From Reyranella sp. (GTDB lineage Bacteria; Pseudomonadota; Alphaproteobacteria; Reyranellales; Reyranellaceae), in contig JAIEOV010000031.1 in assembly GCA_019750135.1 (NCBI GenBank), positions 23,431 to 87,430 of the forward strand: a stretch of 64,000 bases of DNA, in the 5' to 3' direction. A program made the position numbers and the translations under genes. Within the stretch, counting starts at the first letter, position 1, and every line of letters starts with the position of its first letter. Positions 43,501 through 51,279 of the stretch are shown here, in pieces. The notes under the pieces were generated by a model. That model did no database searches and had not been told where the DNA came from. It saw nothing but the letters and a program-made list of their open reading frames with translations.

Positions 43501-43727
43501 TCTCGCGTCACGACGGAAAGAAGACCTACGTGCAGGATCTGCTGAACCAGCAGGCCGATCGCGTGCGCGCCCTGATCGACCAGGGCGCCATCGTCTATGT
43601 CTGCGGCGACGGCGGGCGCATGGAGCCCGACGTCAAGCGTGCGCTGGCGGCGATGTACGACGACGCCTTTGTCGCCCGGCTCGCGACCGACAATCGCTAC
43701 GTGCTCGACGTGTGGGCGAGCAGCTGA
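40557..43727 (+). CDS. CYP102-type bifunctional cytochrome P450/NADPH-P450 reductase
   Basis: A 1056-residue self-sufficient fatty-acid hydroxylase like P450 BM3. The P450 domain shows AGHETTSG (I helix), ESLRLWP (ExxR), heme loop FGNGQRACIG with ligand C411, and DALFTAETQE, corresponding to the BM3 active-site Phe87 loop. An Ala/Lys/Pro linker (about 475-494) leads to the FMN flavodoxin domain (FGSNMGTAEELA), then the FAD domain (RYYSISSSP) and the NADPH domain (MIGPGTGLAPFRGFLRER near 917). ATG 40557 fits family length; ATG 40524 is the alternative. Its end overlaps the next gene by 16 bases. Confidence 0.95.
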   Translation: MARNKLHPIPHPPRTPVLGNMLTVDGDAPIQDLMRISREQGPIFWLDMMGTPLVVVSGADLVAELCDEKRFDKAVRGSLRRVRMLGGDALFTAETQEPNWQKAHNILLPTFAHRMMQTYHEGMLDIADQLVTKWERLNADEEIDVVRDMTALTLDTIGLCGFNYRFNSFYRSDNHPYVESLVRALEAVMKMRGLPLEDITQRKSRKKLEQDVGYMNGIADRIIRERREVPADDQGKPDLLGFMLSGMDKQSGERLDDVNIRYQMNTFLIAGHETTSGMLSFAIYFLLNNPHVIQKAYEEVDRVLGRDINAKPTASQVNQLVYIGQILKESLRLWPTAPAFGLYPYQNETIGGKYKLRKRTFVTVLTAMLHRDPSVWGPRAEVFDPENFAPEREAKMPAHAFKPFGNGQRACIGRQFAMTEATLVLGLILQRFRLVDHTRYQLKIKESLTIKPEGLMMRVKLRPDVVRGSGVSAAARPAPKKAAPKKKAARSHGTRLTVLFGSNMGTAEELARSIADAGEAQGFETTLAGLDDHAGKLPTDSAVAIVCASYNGGPPDNAGAFLKSLRDAAPGALAGVRYTVFGCGNRDWASTYQAIPRQIDELLATKGAERIYARGEGDAKEDLDGHFQAWSGPLLPALADKLGVTLEADAGAAQEPLYHVQAVDKPPVNPIIGGTGALPMRVLANRELQKPDASGRSTRHIEVLLPDGVSYRAGDHLSIVPQNAAALVERALRRFAFAPGSHVMLEAAEGRRANLPVGEAIAVHRLLSDFVELQHPATRKQIQTMAQHTRCPFTRPKLEALLDEERFRAEILGKRKSVLDLLEEHPACELPFAAFLEMLPLMTPRYYSISSSPMADGNRCSITVAVVEGPARSGAGVYHGVCSNHLLRQAGGATVQAFVKETKVGFRLPVDPAAPIVMIGPGTGLAPFRGFLRERAALKAQGRALGPAMLFFGCRHPEHDFIYADELKEQAAAGIVDLHVAFSRHDGKKTYVQDLLNQQADRVRALIDQGAIVYVCGDGGRMEPDVKRALAAMYDDAFVARLATDNRYVLDVWASS

Positions 43728-44983
43728 ACCGCGACCAGGAACGCGCCCGCGACCTGCGCCGCATAAAGCTTGCGGCGACCGCGCTGCTGGTCTTCACGGC
43801 GGCGTTGTTCATCGTGGCGCGGCACTTCGAGCCGAGGCACTGGGCCTGGGGCTACGTCGCGGCCTTCGCCGCGGCGGCGACGGTCGGCGGCCTGGCCGAC
43901 TGGTACGCGATCGTCGCGCTGTTCCGCCGGCCGCTCGGCCTGCCGATCCCGCACACCGCCATCATCCCGCGCAATCACCTGCGCATCGCCGACACGCTGG
44001 GCGAGTTCATCGAGACCAATTTCTTGGCGGCCGAGCCGGTCGAGGCGCGCCTGCGCGAGGTCGACTTCGCCGCCCTGGTCGCCGACTGGCTGTCGGACCG
44101 CGAACGCAGCGCTGCGCTGGCGGGCTTCGTGCTGCGCCTGCTGCCGCAATCGCTCGGCGCGATCGAACAGTCGGGGCTGAAGGACTTCATCGGCAAGCGG
44201 ATCATGACCGAGCTGGAGCGGGTCGAGCTCGCGCCTCTGGCGGCAGGGCTGCTCAGCGCCGTCACCGAGAAGGGCCGCCACCAGCGCCTGCTCGACGAAA
44301 TTCTGGCTGCGCTCGAGAAGGTGCTGACCAACGAGGAGACGCTCGAGGCATTGCGCGAAAAGATCCGCAAGGAGCTGCCGGCGCTTTTCAACCTCTACCG
44401 CGCCGACGCTTACCTGCTGCGCAAGATCGTCGCCTCGACCAGCGCCTTCATCCAGGATGCGCGCGCCAATCCCGCGCATCCGCTGCGTGGCGAATTCGAC
44501 AGTTTCGTGACGAGTTTCATCGAGCGTCTACGCAGCTCGGCGGCCTTCGCCCGGCGCGCCGAAAGCCTGAAGCGCGACATGCTGGCGCGGCCGGAGATCG
44601 TCACCGTCGCCGAGGGCGCGTGGGACAGCCTTCGGAGCTTCCTCGAGCAGGATGCCAGGGCGTCCGACAGCCAGGTGCGTCGCCAGCTCGAGGCCATGCT
44701 GGTCGAGATCGGCGGCCAGCTGGCGCGCGACCCGGCGATCCGCGCCGAGATCAACCGCGGCATGGTGCGGGTTCTTGCCGACTTCGTGCAAAGCCAGAAG
44801 AGCGGCGTCGGCCGCTTCATCGCCGATCAGGTGAAATCCTGGGATATCGACATGCTGATCGGCCGCATCGAGCTCACGGTCGGCCGCGACCTGCAATACA
44901 TTCGCTTCAACGGTGCGATGATCGGCGGCCTCGCCGGTTTGGCCTTGCACGCGCTGGAGCAGGGGTTGAAGCTCCTGCCCTGA
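43712..44983 (+). CDS. DUF445 family membrane protein
   Basis: A 423-residue protein starting at a GTG inside the P450 gene (16-base overlap). Two N-terminal hydrophobic helices (about 18-60) with WADWYAIVALFRRPLGLPIP-like content (seen as LADWYAIVALFRRP) define DUF445. A long helical region and a final hydrophobic segment GAMIGGLAGLALHAL follow. Homologues such as YjiN are inner-membrane proteins of unknown function. The overlap implies translational coupling to the P450, which is odd for a housekeeping family. Confidence 0.85.
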   Translation: MGEQLNRDQERARDLRRIKLAATALLVFTAALFIVARHFEPRHWAWGYVAAFAAAATVGGLADWYAIVALFRRPLGLPIPHTAIIPRNHLRIADTLGEFIETNFLAAEPVEARLREVDFAALVADWLSDRERSAALAGFVLRLLPQSLGAIEQSGLKDFIGKRIMTELERVELAPLAAGLLSAVTEKGRHQRLLDEILAALEKVLTNEETLEALREKIRKELPALFNLYRADAYLLRKIVASTSAFIQDARANPAHPLRGEFDSFVTSFIERLRSSAAFARRAESLKRDMLARPEIVTVAEGAWDSLRSFLEQDARASDSQVRRQLEAMLVEIGGQLARDPAIRAEINRGMVRVLADFVQSQKSGVGRFIADQVKSWDIDMLIGRIELTVGRDLQYIRFNGAMIGGLAGLALHALEQGLKLLP

Positions 44984-44999
44984 TCACCAGGAGGTTCGC

Positions 45000-45422
45000 A
45001 TGGCACAGGCACCCCAGAGCTTCACCGACATGTTCAAGACCCTGGGCGAGCAGCTGAAGCTGCCGCAGGTCGACGTCGCCAAGATCATGCAGCATCACCA
45101 GAAGAACCTCGATGCCATGACGCGGTCGTGGCAGGCGATGGCGAGCGGCGTCACCGAGGTCGCCAGCAAGCAGCGCGCGATCTTTGAGCAGGCCGTGAAG
45201 GATGTCACCGAGATGGCGAAGGAGTACAAGCCCGGCGGCAGCCCGCAGGAGATCATGGCCAAGCAGACCGAGTTCGCGAAGAAGGCGATGGAAGCTGCCA
45301 TCGCCAACACGCGCGACATAGCCGAGCTGGTTCAGAAGTCGAGCGGCGAGGCCTTCAAGATCGTCCAGGACCGCATGAAGGAGTCCTACGAGGAGATCAA
45401 GTCGAGCGTGGAGAAGAAGTAG
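45000..45422 (+). CDS. Phasin family protein (granule-associated)
   Basis: A 140-residue amphipathic, helical protein matching the phasin family: IMQHHQKNLDAMTRSWQAMA near residues 29-48, then heptad-like helices rich in Ala, Lys and Glu with QTEFAKKAMEAAIANTRDIA near 90-109. Phasins coat polyhydroxyalkanoate granules and set their size. AGGAGG lies 6 bases before the ATG. It follows the DUF445 gene by 16 bases and converges with the esterase gene. Confidence 0.9.
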   Translation: MAQAPQSFTDMFKTLGEQLKLPQVDVAKIMQHHQKNLDAMTRSWQAMASGVTEVASKQRAIFEQAVKDVTEMAKEYKPGGSPQEIMAKQTEFAKKAMEAAIANTRDIAELVQKSSGEAFKIVQDRMKESYEEIKSSVEKK

Positions 45423-45428
45423 CTCCCG

Positions 45429-46202
45429 CTACGACCGCCGCCAATCCGGATAGACCAGGCTCTTCCAGCCCGAGCGATCGAACTTCATCCACTGGCCTTC
45501 GAGCTGCGCCAAGCGGTCGGCGACGGCGTAGACGGCGGCCGGATGATGGCCGAGGCCGCAATGGCTGCCGTAGACCTCGATGTTCTCGGTCTGCGGGCCT
45601 TCCTCGTTGAGGCAGGTCTGCCAGGCGCAGATGCCGTCGCTACGGCTGAAGATCGAGGTCGTCGGCACCGGCGGTGGATCCGACAACGCTCCCGCGATGT
45701 GGCGGTCGCGATCATCGACCTTCTGGCCGGAGGCGAACTCGTAGACCTTCCAGGCATTGGTGGCGCGCGGGCTGCCGGTGAACGGGCTGCCCAGGCTGAT
45801 CACCGAGCGGATCTTCTCCGGCACGCGCTTGGCGAGCTGGCGGGCGTAGATGCCGCCGAGGCTCCAGCCGACCAGGCTGATCTTGCGCTGGCCGTAACGC
45901 TCATAAAGCTCCTCGATGCGCGCGAGCATGTCGCCCTCGACGCCTTCACGAAGGCCGAGATTGCGGCCCTGCTTCCAGCCGTGCGCAGCATAGCCATGCT
46001 GCTTCAGGAACCCGCGCAACGGCTGCGTGGACAGGTCGCTCGCCAGCAGGCCGGGGAACACCAGCACCGGATGCCCGTCACCGCGCGGCGCCGCGGCCAG
46101 CCAGGGCCGCAAGAGCATGAACGCGCCCAATTCCTGAACGGCGCGGCCTTCCATCAGCAGCAGCGTTCGAGAGGGAGGACGCAACGCCTGGGCAACCGTC
46201 AT
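45429..46202 (-). CDS. Alpha/beta-fold esterase/lipase
   Basis: A 257-residue hydrolase with HPVLVFPGLLASD near 44-56 (oxyanion side), nucleophile Ser114 in VGWSLGGIYARQL, an acidic residue in FSRSDGICAW, and His in GSHCGLGHHPA near 215-225. The architecture resembles triacylglycerol lipases or polyester hydrolases that lack a signal peptide, so it acts in the cytoplasm. Its place between two phasins and beside a WS/DGAT gene suggests storage-lipid turnover, as inference. AGGAG precedes the ATG. Confidence 0.85.
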   Translation of the reverse strand: MTVAQALRPPSRTLLLMEGRAVQELGAFMLLRPWLAAAPRGDGHPVLVFPGLLASDLSTQPLRGFLKQHGYAAHGWKQGRNLGLREGVEGDMLARIEELYERYGQRKISLVGWSLGGIYARQLAKRVPEKIRSVISLGSPFTGSPRATNAWKVYEFASGQKVDDRDRHIAGALSDPPPVPTTSIFSRSDGICAWQTCLNEEGPQTENIEVYGSHCGLGHHPAAVYAVADRLAQLEGQWMKFDRSGWKSLVYPDWRRS

Positions 46203-46261
46203 CGGGGCTCCTTACATCGTTCCTGCAAGAGTCTCACATATCGTGAGGGGGCAAAAGGGTT

Positions 46262-47719
46262 TCAATTGGGCACGACCGCTTTCTTCAGCTCGTTTGCCGC
46301 ACCCACCAGATAGTCACCGAGCTTGCCGACATCGGGAACCGCCCGCCGGTCGGCGGTCAGGCCGAAGTTCAGCGCATCCATGTAGCTCTGCACCGTGATG
46401 TTGAGCGCCGCGCCATGCGCGGGGATCGACACCGGATGCAGCGCCGTCACTTTTGCCCCCGCGCAGTAGAGCGGCATCGGCGGCCCGGGCACGTTCGAGA
46501 TCGTGACGTTCATCGGCATGGGCAGCTTGTCGGCCAGGCCCGAGCGGCCATAGACCAGCATGATGAGCTGCAGCAGGATCGGCGCGCCGACGAAGGCGAA
46601 GTCCTGCGGGACGGCGTCGCGGAACGTGCCGGCGATCTGCTTGGACTCCGACGACGACTTCAGGATCGCCTTCAGCCGCTCGACCGGATCGGCGACGTCC
46701 GTGGCGATCGAGCACAGCATGCCCGAGACCTGGTTGTTCTGCCGCGTGTCGCCGGGATCGCGCAAGCTGATCGGCACGCCGGCGATCAGCGGCTTGTCGG
46801 GCAGCTCGCCCTTCTCCTGCAGATAGCGGCGCAGCGCACCGGCGCAGATCGCCATCACCACGTCGTTGAGCTTGGTGCCGCTCGCCTTGGCGATCGCTTT
46901 GGCGTCGGAGAGCGACACGGTGCGCGCGGCATAGCTGCGCTCGCGCGTGATGGTGGCGTTGAACGGCGTCTTGGGCGCGCTCAGCGTCGGCAGCTGGTTG
47001 ACCATGCTCTGCAAGGTCGCCAGCGCCTTGGGGCCGGCCTCGCCGGGCTTGGCGAGGAAGGCGTTGGTCATCGCCGTGCCGATCTCCGACGCGGTCTGCC
47101 ACATGCGCAGCTGCTGGCGCATCATGTTGCCCATGATGTCGGAGATGCCTTTGACGGGATCGACGGCCGTCGGCGAGCTCGGTGCGGCATTGGCGGTTGC
47201 CGACTTGGGCGTCGGCGGTGGCACGTCGCGCGGCGTCGCCGAGACGTCGTACAGCGCCTTGTTGATCGCCATGCCGGCGCCGCCGTCGATCGCGGCATGG
47301 TGGACCTTGGAGTAGAGCACGCCCTGGCCGTTCTCCAGGCCGGTGATGACGTAGAACTGCCAGAGCGGCCGGCTGCGATCGAGCGTGTTGGCATGCAGGC
47401 GGCCGATCACCTCCTCGAGCTGCTCCTCGGTGCCGGGCGAGGGCAGGGCCGTCTCGCGCAGGTGATAGTCGAGGTCGAGGTCGTCGGCATCGACCCAGCC
47501 GGGATGATCGAGATCGTAGAGCGAGGGCGCGAGCCGCTTGGAGAAGATCGGGATGGTGTGCAGCCGGCTTTCGAAGAAGCGGCGGAAGTGCTGGTAGAAG
47601 CTGCCCTCGAACCCGGGCGGCAATTCGAAGTAGGTCAGCCCGGCCACGTGCATGGGCGTCTCGGGCGTCTCCAGGTAGAGGAATGACGCGTCGATGCCCG
47701 ACAGCTGCTGCTGTTCCAT
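46262..47719 (-). CDS. Wax ester synthase/diacylglycerol acyltransferase (WS/DGAT)
   Basis: A 485-residue bifunctional acyltransferase forming wax esters or triacylglycerol from acyl-CoA. The catalytic HHxxxDG motif is complete (KVHHAAIDGGAGM, H140, H141, D145, G146). ASFLYLETPETPMHVAGL near residues 11-28 and NVTISNVPGPPMPLYCAGAK near 413-432 are family blocks. GGGAGG precedes the ATG. It is divergent from phasin 2 across a 199-bp AT-rich region and lies upstream of the esterase on its strand. Confidence 0.95.
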   Translation of the reverse strand: MEQQQLSGIDASFLYLETPETPMHVAGLTYFELPPGFEGSFYQHFRRFFESRLHTIPIFSKRLAPSLYDLDHPGWVDADDLDLDYHLRETALPSPGTEEQLEEVIGRLHANTLDRSRPLWQFYVITGLENGQGVLYSKVHHAAIDGGAGMAINKALYDVSATPRDVPPPTPKSATANAAPSSPTAVDPVKGISDIMGNMMRQQLRMWQTASEIGTAMTNAFLAKPGEAGPKALATLQSMVNQLPTLSAPKTPFNATITRERSYAARTVSLSDAKAIAKASGTKLNDVVMAICAGALRRYLQEKGELPDKPLIAGVPISLRDPGDTRQNNQVSGMLCSIATDVADPVERLKAILKSSSESKQIAGTFRDAVPQDFAFVGAPILLQLIMLVYGRSGLADKLPMPMNVTISNVPGPPMPLYCAGAKVTALHPVSIPAHGAALNITVQSYMDALNFGLTADRRAVPDVGKLGDYLVGAANELKKAVVPN

Positions 47720-47823
47720 GGCGAACCTCCCGTTGGCCCTGACGTTCGTTGGTCCTCACAGTCTCCCGGATCAGTGGTCTAATCAATTGAAATACATGGA
47801 TTTTTGACTTTTCTTCTCGCATC

Positions 47824-47840
47824 GCAACAATTTATGTTGC
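47824..47840. promoter_or_regulatory. Inverted repeat upstream of phasin 2
   Basis: GCAACA, spacer ATTTA, TGTTGC, in the AT-rich divergent region between WS/DGAT and the phasin gene. GCAACA/TGTTGC-type sites resemble binding sites reported for the polyester regulator PhaR; assignment here is inference. Confidence 0.45.
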
Positions 47841-47849
47841 AACGCACAA
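47838..47849 (-). promoter_or_regulatory. 12-mer shared with the ccr upstream region
   Basis: TTGTGCGTTGCA on the minus strand is identical to 62168-62179 on the plus strand, upstream of ccr. It overlaps the right arm of the GCAACA/TGTTGC inverted repeat. A shared regulator of storage polyester and acetyl-CoA assimilation genes is possible. Confidence 0.4.
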
Positions 47850-47918
47850 TGACGATCCCATATACCCCCGGTCACCGAGCAACAGTTTTCCCAGACACAA
47901 CCCACCAAGGACCCATCC

Positions 47919-48365
47919 ATGACCACCACCAGCACCCCGCTCGACAACGTCATCGAGCACGCCACCGAGACCACCAAGGCCGCCAACGAGCGCGTCCGCG
48001 AGTTCGCCCAGATCGGCGTGCGCAAGGCCACCGAGAGCTTCGAGCAGATCAGCAAGGCCGCCCAGACCGCTTCGGCCGAGCTGAACACCCAGTTCGTCCA
48101 GGCGCGCGACGGCGCCACCAAGGCCAGCCTGAAGCTGCTCGAGGTCGCCAAGGAAGATGCCGATGCCGGCTTCGCCGCCTGGCGCGACTTCCTGTCGGCC
48201 AAGTCGCCGGTCGAGGCTTTCGACATCAGCGCCAAGTACTGGCGCGGCCGCCTGGAGACCCGCATCGCGCAGGCCCAGGACCTCGGCGCCTTCGCCCGCA
48301 AGGTGGCGGACGACGCCGTCCGCCCCGTGCAGGAGCGCATCGAGAAGTTCACCAAGGCCGCCTAA
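47919..48365 (+). CDS. Phasin family protein
   Basis: A 148-residue, mainly helical protein rich in Ala, Glu and Lys with no cysteine. VREFAQIGVRKATESFEQIS near residues 27-46, ARDGATKASLKLLEVAKEDA and the closing ADDAVRPVQERIEKFTKAA match phasins bound to PHA granules. It has its own upstream region with an inverted repeat and a strong terminator 25 bases after the stop, so it is monocistronic and probably abundant. Only modestly similar to the phasin at 45000. Confidence 0.9.
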   Translation: MTTTSTPLDNVIEHATETTKAANERVREFAQIGVRKATESFEQISKAAQTASAELNTQFVQARDGATKASLKLLEVAKEDADAGFAAWRDFLSAKSPVEAFDISAKYWRGRLETRIAQAQDLGAFARKVADDAVRPVQERIEKFTKAA

Positions 48366-48389
48366 GGCGTCACCTTCGGTTTCGATCGA

Positions 48390-48416
48390 GGCCCGTCCGC
48401 AAGGACGGGCCTTTTT
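48390..48416 (+). terminator. Rho-independent terminator of phasin 2
   Basis: A 9-bp stem (GGCCCGTCC, loop GCAA, GGACGGGCC) is followed by TTTTTC. The GNRA tetraloop and uninterrupted T run make this the clearest terminator in the window. Confidence 0.92.
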
Positions 48417-48454
48417 CATGCGTTATAGTCCTGCCAACGACCTCGGGAGAACGC

Positions 48455-50143
48455 ATGGACCGGTTCTGGTTGAAAAGCTATCCGCCGGGAGTGCCGTCGG
48501 ACATCGACCCGTCGGTCTATCCCAGCCTCGTCGCTCTGCTCGAGGAGAGCTTCGCCAAATTTCGCGACCAGCGCGCCTATGTCTGTATGGACAAGGCCAT
48601 TACCTTCGGCGAGGTCGACACGCTGTCCCTGGCGCTGGCGTCCTGGCTGCAGGACAAGGGCCTGCGGAAGGGCACGCGCGTCGCCATCATGATGCCCAAC
48701 GTGCTGCAATACCCAGTGGCGCTGGCCGCCGTGCTGCGCGCCGGCCTGATCGCCGTCAACGTCAATCCGCTCTACACCGCGCGCGAGCTCGCCCACCAGC
48801 TGAAGGACTCCGGTGCCGAGGCCGTGATCGTGCTCGAGAACTTCGCGGGCACCTTGCAGCAGGCGCTGGACGGCACGGCGGTGAAGCATGTCGTCGTCGC
48901 CTCGATGGGCGACTTGTTGGGTTTCCCCAAGGGCCTGATCGTGAACTTCGTCGTGCGCACCCTGCGCAAGATGGTGCCGGCCTTCTCGCTGCCCGGCCAC
49001 ACCAAATTCAATGCCGCCGTGTCGGCCGGCCGCTCGATGGCCTTTGCCCGCCCCGACCTCGGACCGCAGGATGTGGCAGTCCTGCAATACACCGGCGGCA
49101 CCACCGGCGTCGCCAAGGGCGCGACGCTCTTGCATCACACCATCGTCGCCAACCTGCTGGCGTCGGAAGCGTGGATGCAGCCGGGTCTCAAGCGCAAGAA
49201 CCTCACCGGCCAGTTCACCATCGTCTGCGCGCTGCCGCTCTATCACGTCTTCGCCTTCATCGCCTGCGGGCTGCTCGGCATGCGCACCGGCGCGCTCAAC
49301 ATCCTGATTCCCAACCCGCGCGACATGAAGGGCACGATCGCCGAGCTCGCCAAGTACAAGATCAACATCTTCCCGGGCGTGAACACGTTGTTCAACGGCC
49401 TGGCCAACCAGCCCGACTTCGCCAAGCTCGACTTCTCGCAGCTCGCCATCTCCAATGGCGGCGGCATGGCGGTGCAGGAGGCCGTCGCGAAGAAGTGGCT
49501 CGCCATCACCGGCTGTCCGATCGTCGAAGGCTACGGCCTCAGCGAAACCTCGGCCGGCGTCACCTGCAATCCCACCGACTCCGAGGAATACACCGGCACG
49601 ATCGGCCTGCCGCTGCCCAACGTCGAGATCAAGATCCTCGACGACCAGGGCAGGGAGGTGCCGCTGGGCGAGGCCGGCGAGATCGCCATCAAGGGTCCGC
49701 AGGTCATGCAGGGCTACTGGCAGCGTCTCGACGAGACGGCGCTGGTCATGACACAAGACGGCTTCTTCAAGTCGGGCGACGTCGGCGAGATGGATGCACG
49801 CGGCTACATCAAGATCGTGGATCGCAAGAAGGACATGATCGTGGTCTCGGGCTTCAAGGTCTTCCCCAACGAGATCGAAGGCGTGGTGGCGAGCCATCCC
49901 GGCGTCATGGAGTGCGCCGCCATCGGCGTGCCCGATGCCGGCTCGGGCGAGGCCGTCATGCTCTTCGTGGTGAAAAAGGATGCGGCGCTCACCAAGGAGG
50001 CGTTGCAGGCCTGGTGCGCCCAGCAGTTCACCGGCTACAAGCGGCCCAAGTACATCGAGTTCCGCGACGAGCTGCCCAAGACCAATGTCGGCAAGATCCT
50101 GCGTCGCGAGTTGCGCGACAGCATGCTGAAGAAAGCCGCTTGA
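48455..50143 (+). CDS. fadD: Long-chain fatty-acid-CoA ligase
   Basis: A 562-residue AMP-forming acyl-CoA synthetase. The P-loop is YTGGTTGVAKGATLLHHT near residues 212-229, the acyl-AMP motif GYGLSETSAGV near 358-368, and the C-terminal hinge DRKKDMIVVSGFKVFPNEIE near 457-476 with the catalytic lysine near the end (TNVGKILRREL). It matches FadD in length and order. CGGGAGA precedes the ATG. Position after the phasin and WS/DGAT suggests that it feeds acyl-CoA to storage lipid or beta-oxidation. Confidence 0.94.
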   Translation: MDRFWLKSYPPGVPSDIDPSVYPSLVALLEESFAKFRDQRAYVCMDKAITFGEVDTLSLALASWLQDKGLRKGTRVAIMMPNVLQYPVALAAVLRAGLIAVNVNPLYTARELAHQLKDSGAEAVIVLENFAGTLQQALDGTAVKHVVVASMGDLLGFPKGLIVNFVVRTLRKMVPAFSLPGHTKFNAAVSAGRSMAFARPDLGPQDVAVLQYTGGTTGVAKGATLLHHTIVANLLASEAWMQPGLKRKNLTGQFTIVCALPLYHVFAFIACGLLGMRTGALNILIPNPRDMKGTIAELAKYKINIFPGVNTLFNGLANQPDFAKLDFSQLAISNGGGMAVQEAVAKKWLAITGCPIVEGYGLSETSAGVTCNPTDSEEYTGTIGLPLPNVEIKILDDQGREVPLGEAGEIAIKGPQVMQGYWQRLDETALVMTQDGFFKSGDVGEMDARGYIKIVDRKKDMIVVSGFKVFPNEIEGVVASHPGVMECAAIGVPDAGSGEAVMLFVVKKDAALTKEALQAWCAQQFTGYKRPKYIEFRDELPKTNVGKILRRELRDSMLKKAA

Positions 50144-50219
50144 TTTAGGCAGGGGGCCTGCAACCTCCCCGGCTTCTCCCCGTTCCACCCGGGAGATTTC
50201 TGCCCGCGAGGAGGGTGCG

Positions 50220-50822
50220 ATGACGCCAGCGAAGTTCTTGGCCGTGGCCGCGGTCGGCCTGTCGGCCGCCGCCTGCAGCTATTCCAACACCACGACGGCA
50301 AGCGCGCCGCCGCCGGGAGCGGTGGCCATGCCGGCCGGCACCGTGGTCGTGAACAACAGCTCGCAGCAGGCCTGCGTGGACTACGGCTTCAGCCCGGGCA
50401 CGGCGTCGTACGATCGCTGCGTGCGCCTCGAGGCCGATGCGCGGGCTCGCGGCCGCGCCTCCATGGGCTATAGCCAGGCGAACCTGGCCGCCGACGCCCA
50501 GATGGCTTGCTCGTCCTACGGGCTGTCGCGCGGAAGCATGACCTACGACAGCTGCGTCAGCCGCGAAATCGACGCCCGGCGCTATCGCCTGGAGGCGGTG
50601 GTGTCGACCTACACGCCGGCCGCGCCGACCTACTATCCGTCGTCCGGCACCACGGTCTATACGAGCCCCCCGCCCTCGACGGTGACCTACGCCCCGGCTG
50701 CGACAACCCCGCCGGCCGGCGTTCAGGCCTTCCGTGACGAATACGGTTTCCGCTATGATGGCCAGGGGAACCGGGTCGACGCTCGCGGCAACATCATCAG
50801 CCCGCAGTCGACCCAGCCCTGA
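50220..50822 (+). CDS. Lipoprotein with duplicated cysteine module
   Basis: A 200-residue precursor, lipobox SAAAC (Cys19). Two homologous modules of about 28 residues can be aligned: ACVDYGFSPGTASYDRCVRL (near 52-71) and ACSSYGLSRGSMTYDSCVSR (near 99-118). Each has a cysteine pair in the same spacing, so a disulfide per module is likely. A proline/serine/threonine-rich stretch then leads to a final EYGFRYDGQGNRVDARGN. GAGGAGG lies just before the ATG. No family recognised beyond exported lipoprotein. Confidence 0.78.
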   Translation: MTPAKFLAVAAVGLSAAACSYSNTTTASAPPPGAVAMPAGTVVVNNSSQQACVDYGFSPGTASYDRCVRLEADARARGRASMGYSQANLAADAQMACSSYGLSRGSMTYDSCVSREIDARRYRLEAVVSTYTPAAPTYYPSSGTTVYTSPPPSTVTYAPAATTPPAGVQAFRDEYGFRYDGQGNRVDARGNIISPQSTQP

Positions 50823-50835
50823 ACTAGGGGGCGCG

Positions 50836-51255
50836 ATGGCTGCGAGATGGTTGATGGCTGCAACGCTGGGACTGGCGATTGCAGGATGTAATCCACTGCC
50901 GCGGCCTGACTATGTCGACGTCCAGCAGCCGGCTTCTTATCGCACGGAGCCGGGCGGGGTCCGGGTCGACAACGCCGACGTCAAGCTCGACAACCAGGGC
51001 TACCGCGTCAACCAGGACGGCGAGCGCATCGGCTTGATCAACGTGCCGGCCAAGACCGAGGGCGAGAGCTCCAATGCCGTCGCCGGCTACTACATCAGCA
51101 CCACGGGCGCGGTGGCGCCGGGTCGCGTCGCCTCGACCAGCGACATCACCGCGATGCCCACGCCGTCCAACCTGCCGACGCCCAGCCAGATGCCGCAGCA
51201 GGCGCCGATCACGCCGACGCCCGGCAACGTGCCTCCGCCGCCGGGCTATCGGTGA
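50836..51255 (+). CDS. Proline-rich lipoprotein
   Basis: A 139-residue precursor with lipobox IAGC (Cys17). The mature part has a YRVNQDGERIG turn like the end of the preceding lipoprotein (FRYDGQGNRVDARGN) and a low-complexity C-terminus rich in Pro, Thr and Gln (TPSNLPTPSQMPQQAP). It starts 13 bases after the preceding lipoprotein gene and is cotranscribed. Probably an envelope protein; function unknown. Confidence 0.72.
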   Translation: MAARWLMAATLGLAIAGCNPLPRPDYVDVQQPASYRTEPGGVRVDNADVKLDNQGYRVNQDGERIGLINVPAKTEGESSNAVAGYYISTTGAVAPGRVASTSDITAMPTPSNLPTPSQMPQQAPITPTPGNVPPPPGYR

Positions 51256-51279
51256 TTTTCCGGGGGAACGCCCCCAGCG

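Noticed and set aside
51256..51279. GGGGG-AACG-CCCCC hairpin between the lipoprotein and the Bug-type gene
   Set aside because: Stable but without a T run on either strand; not listed as terminator.
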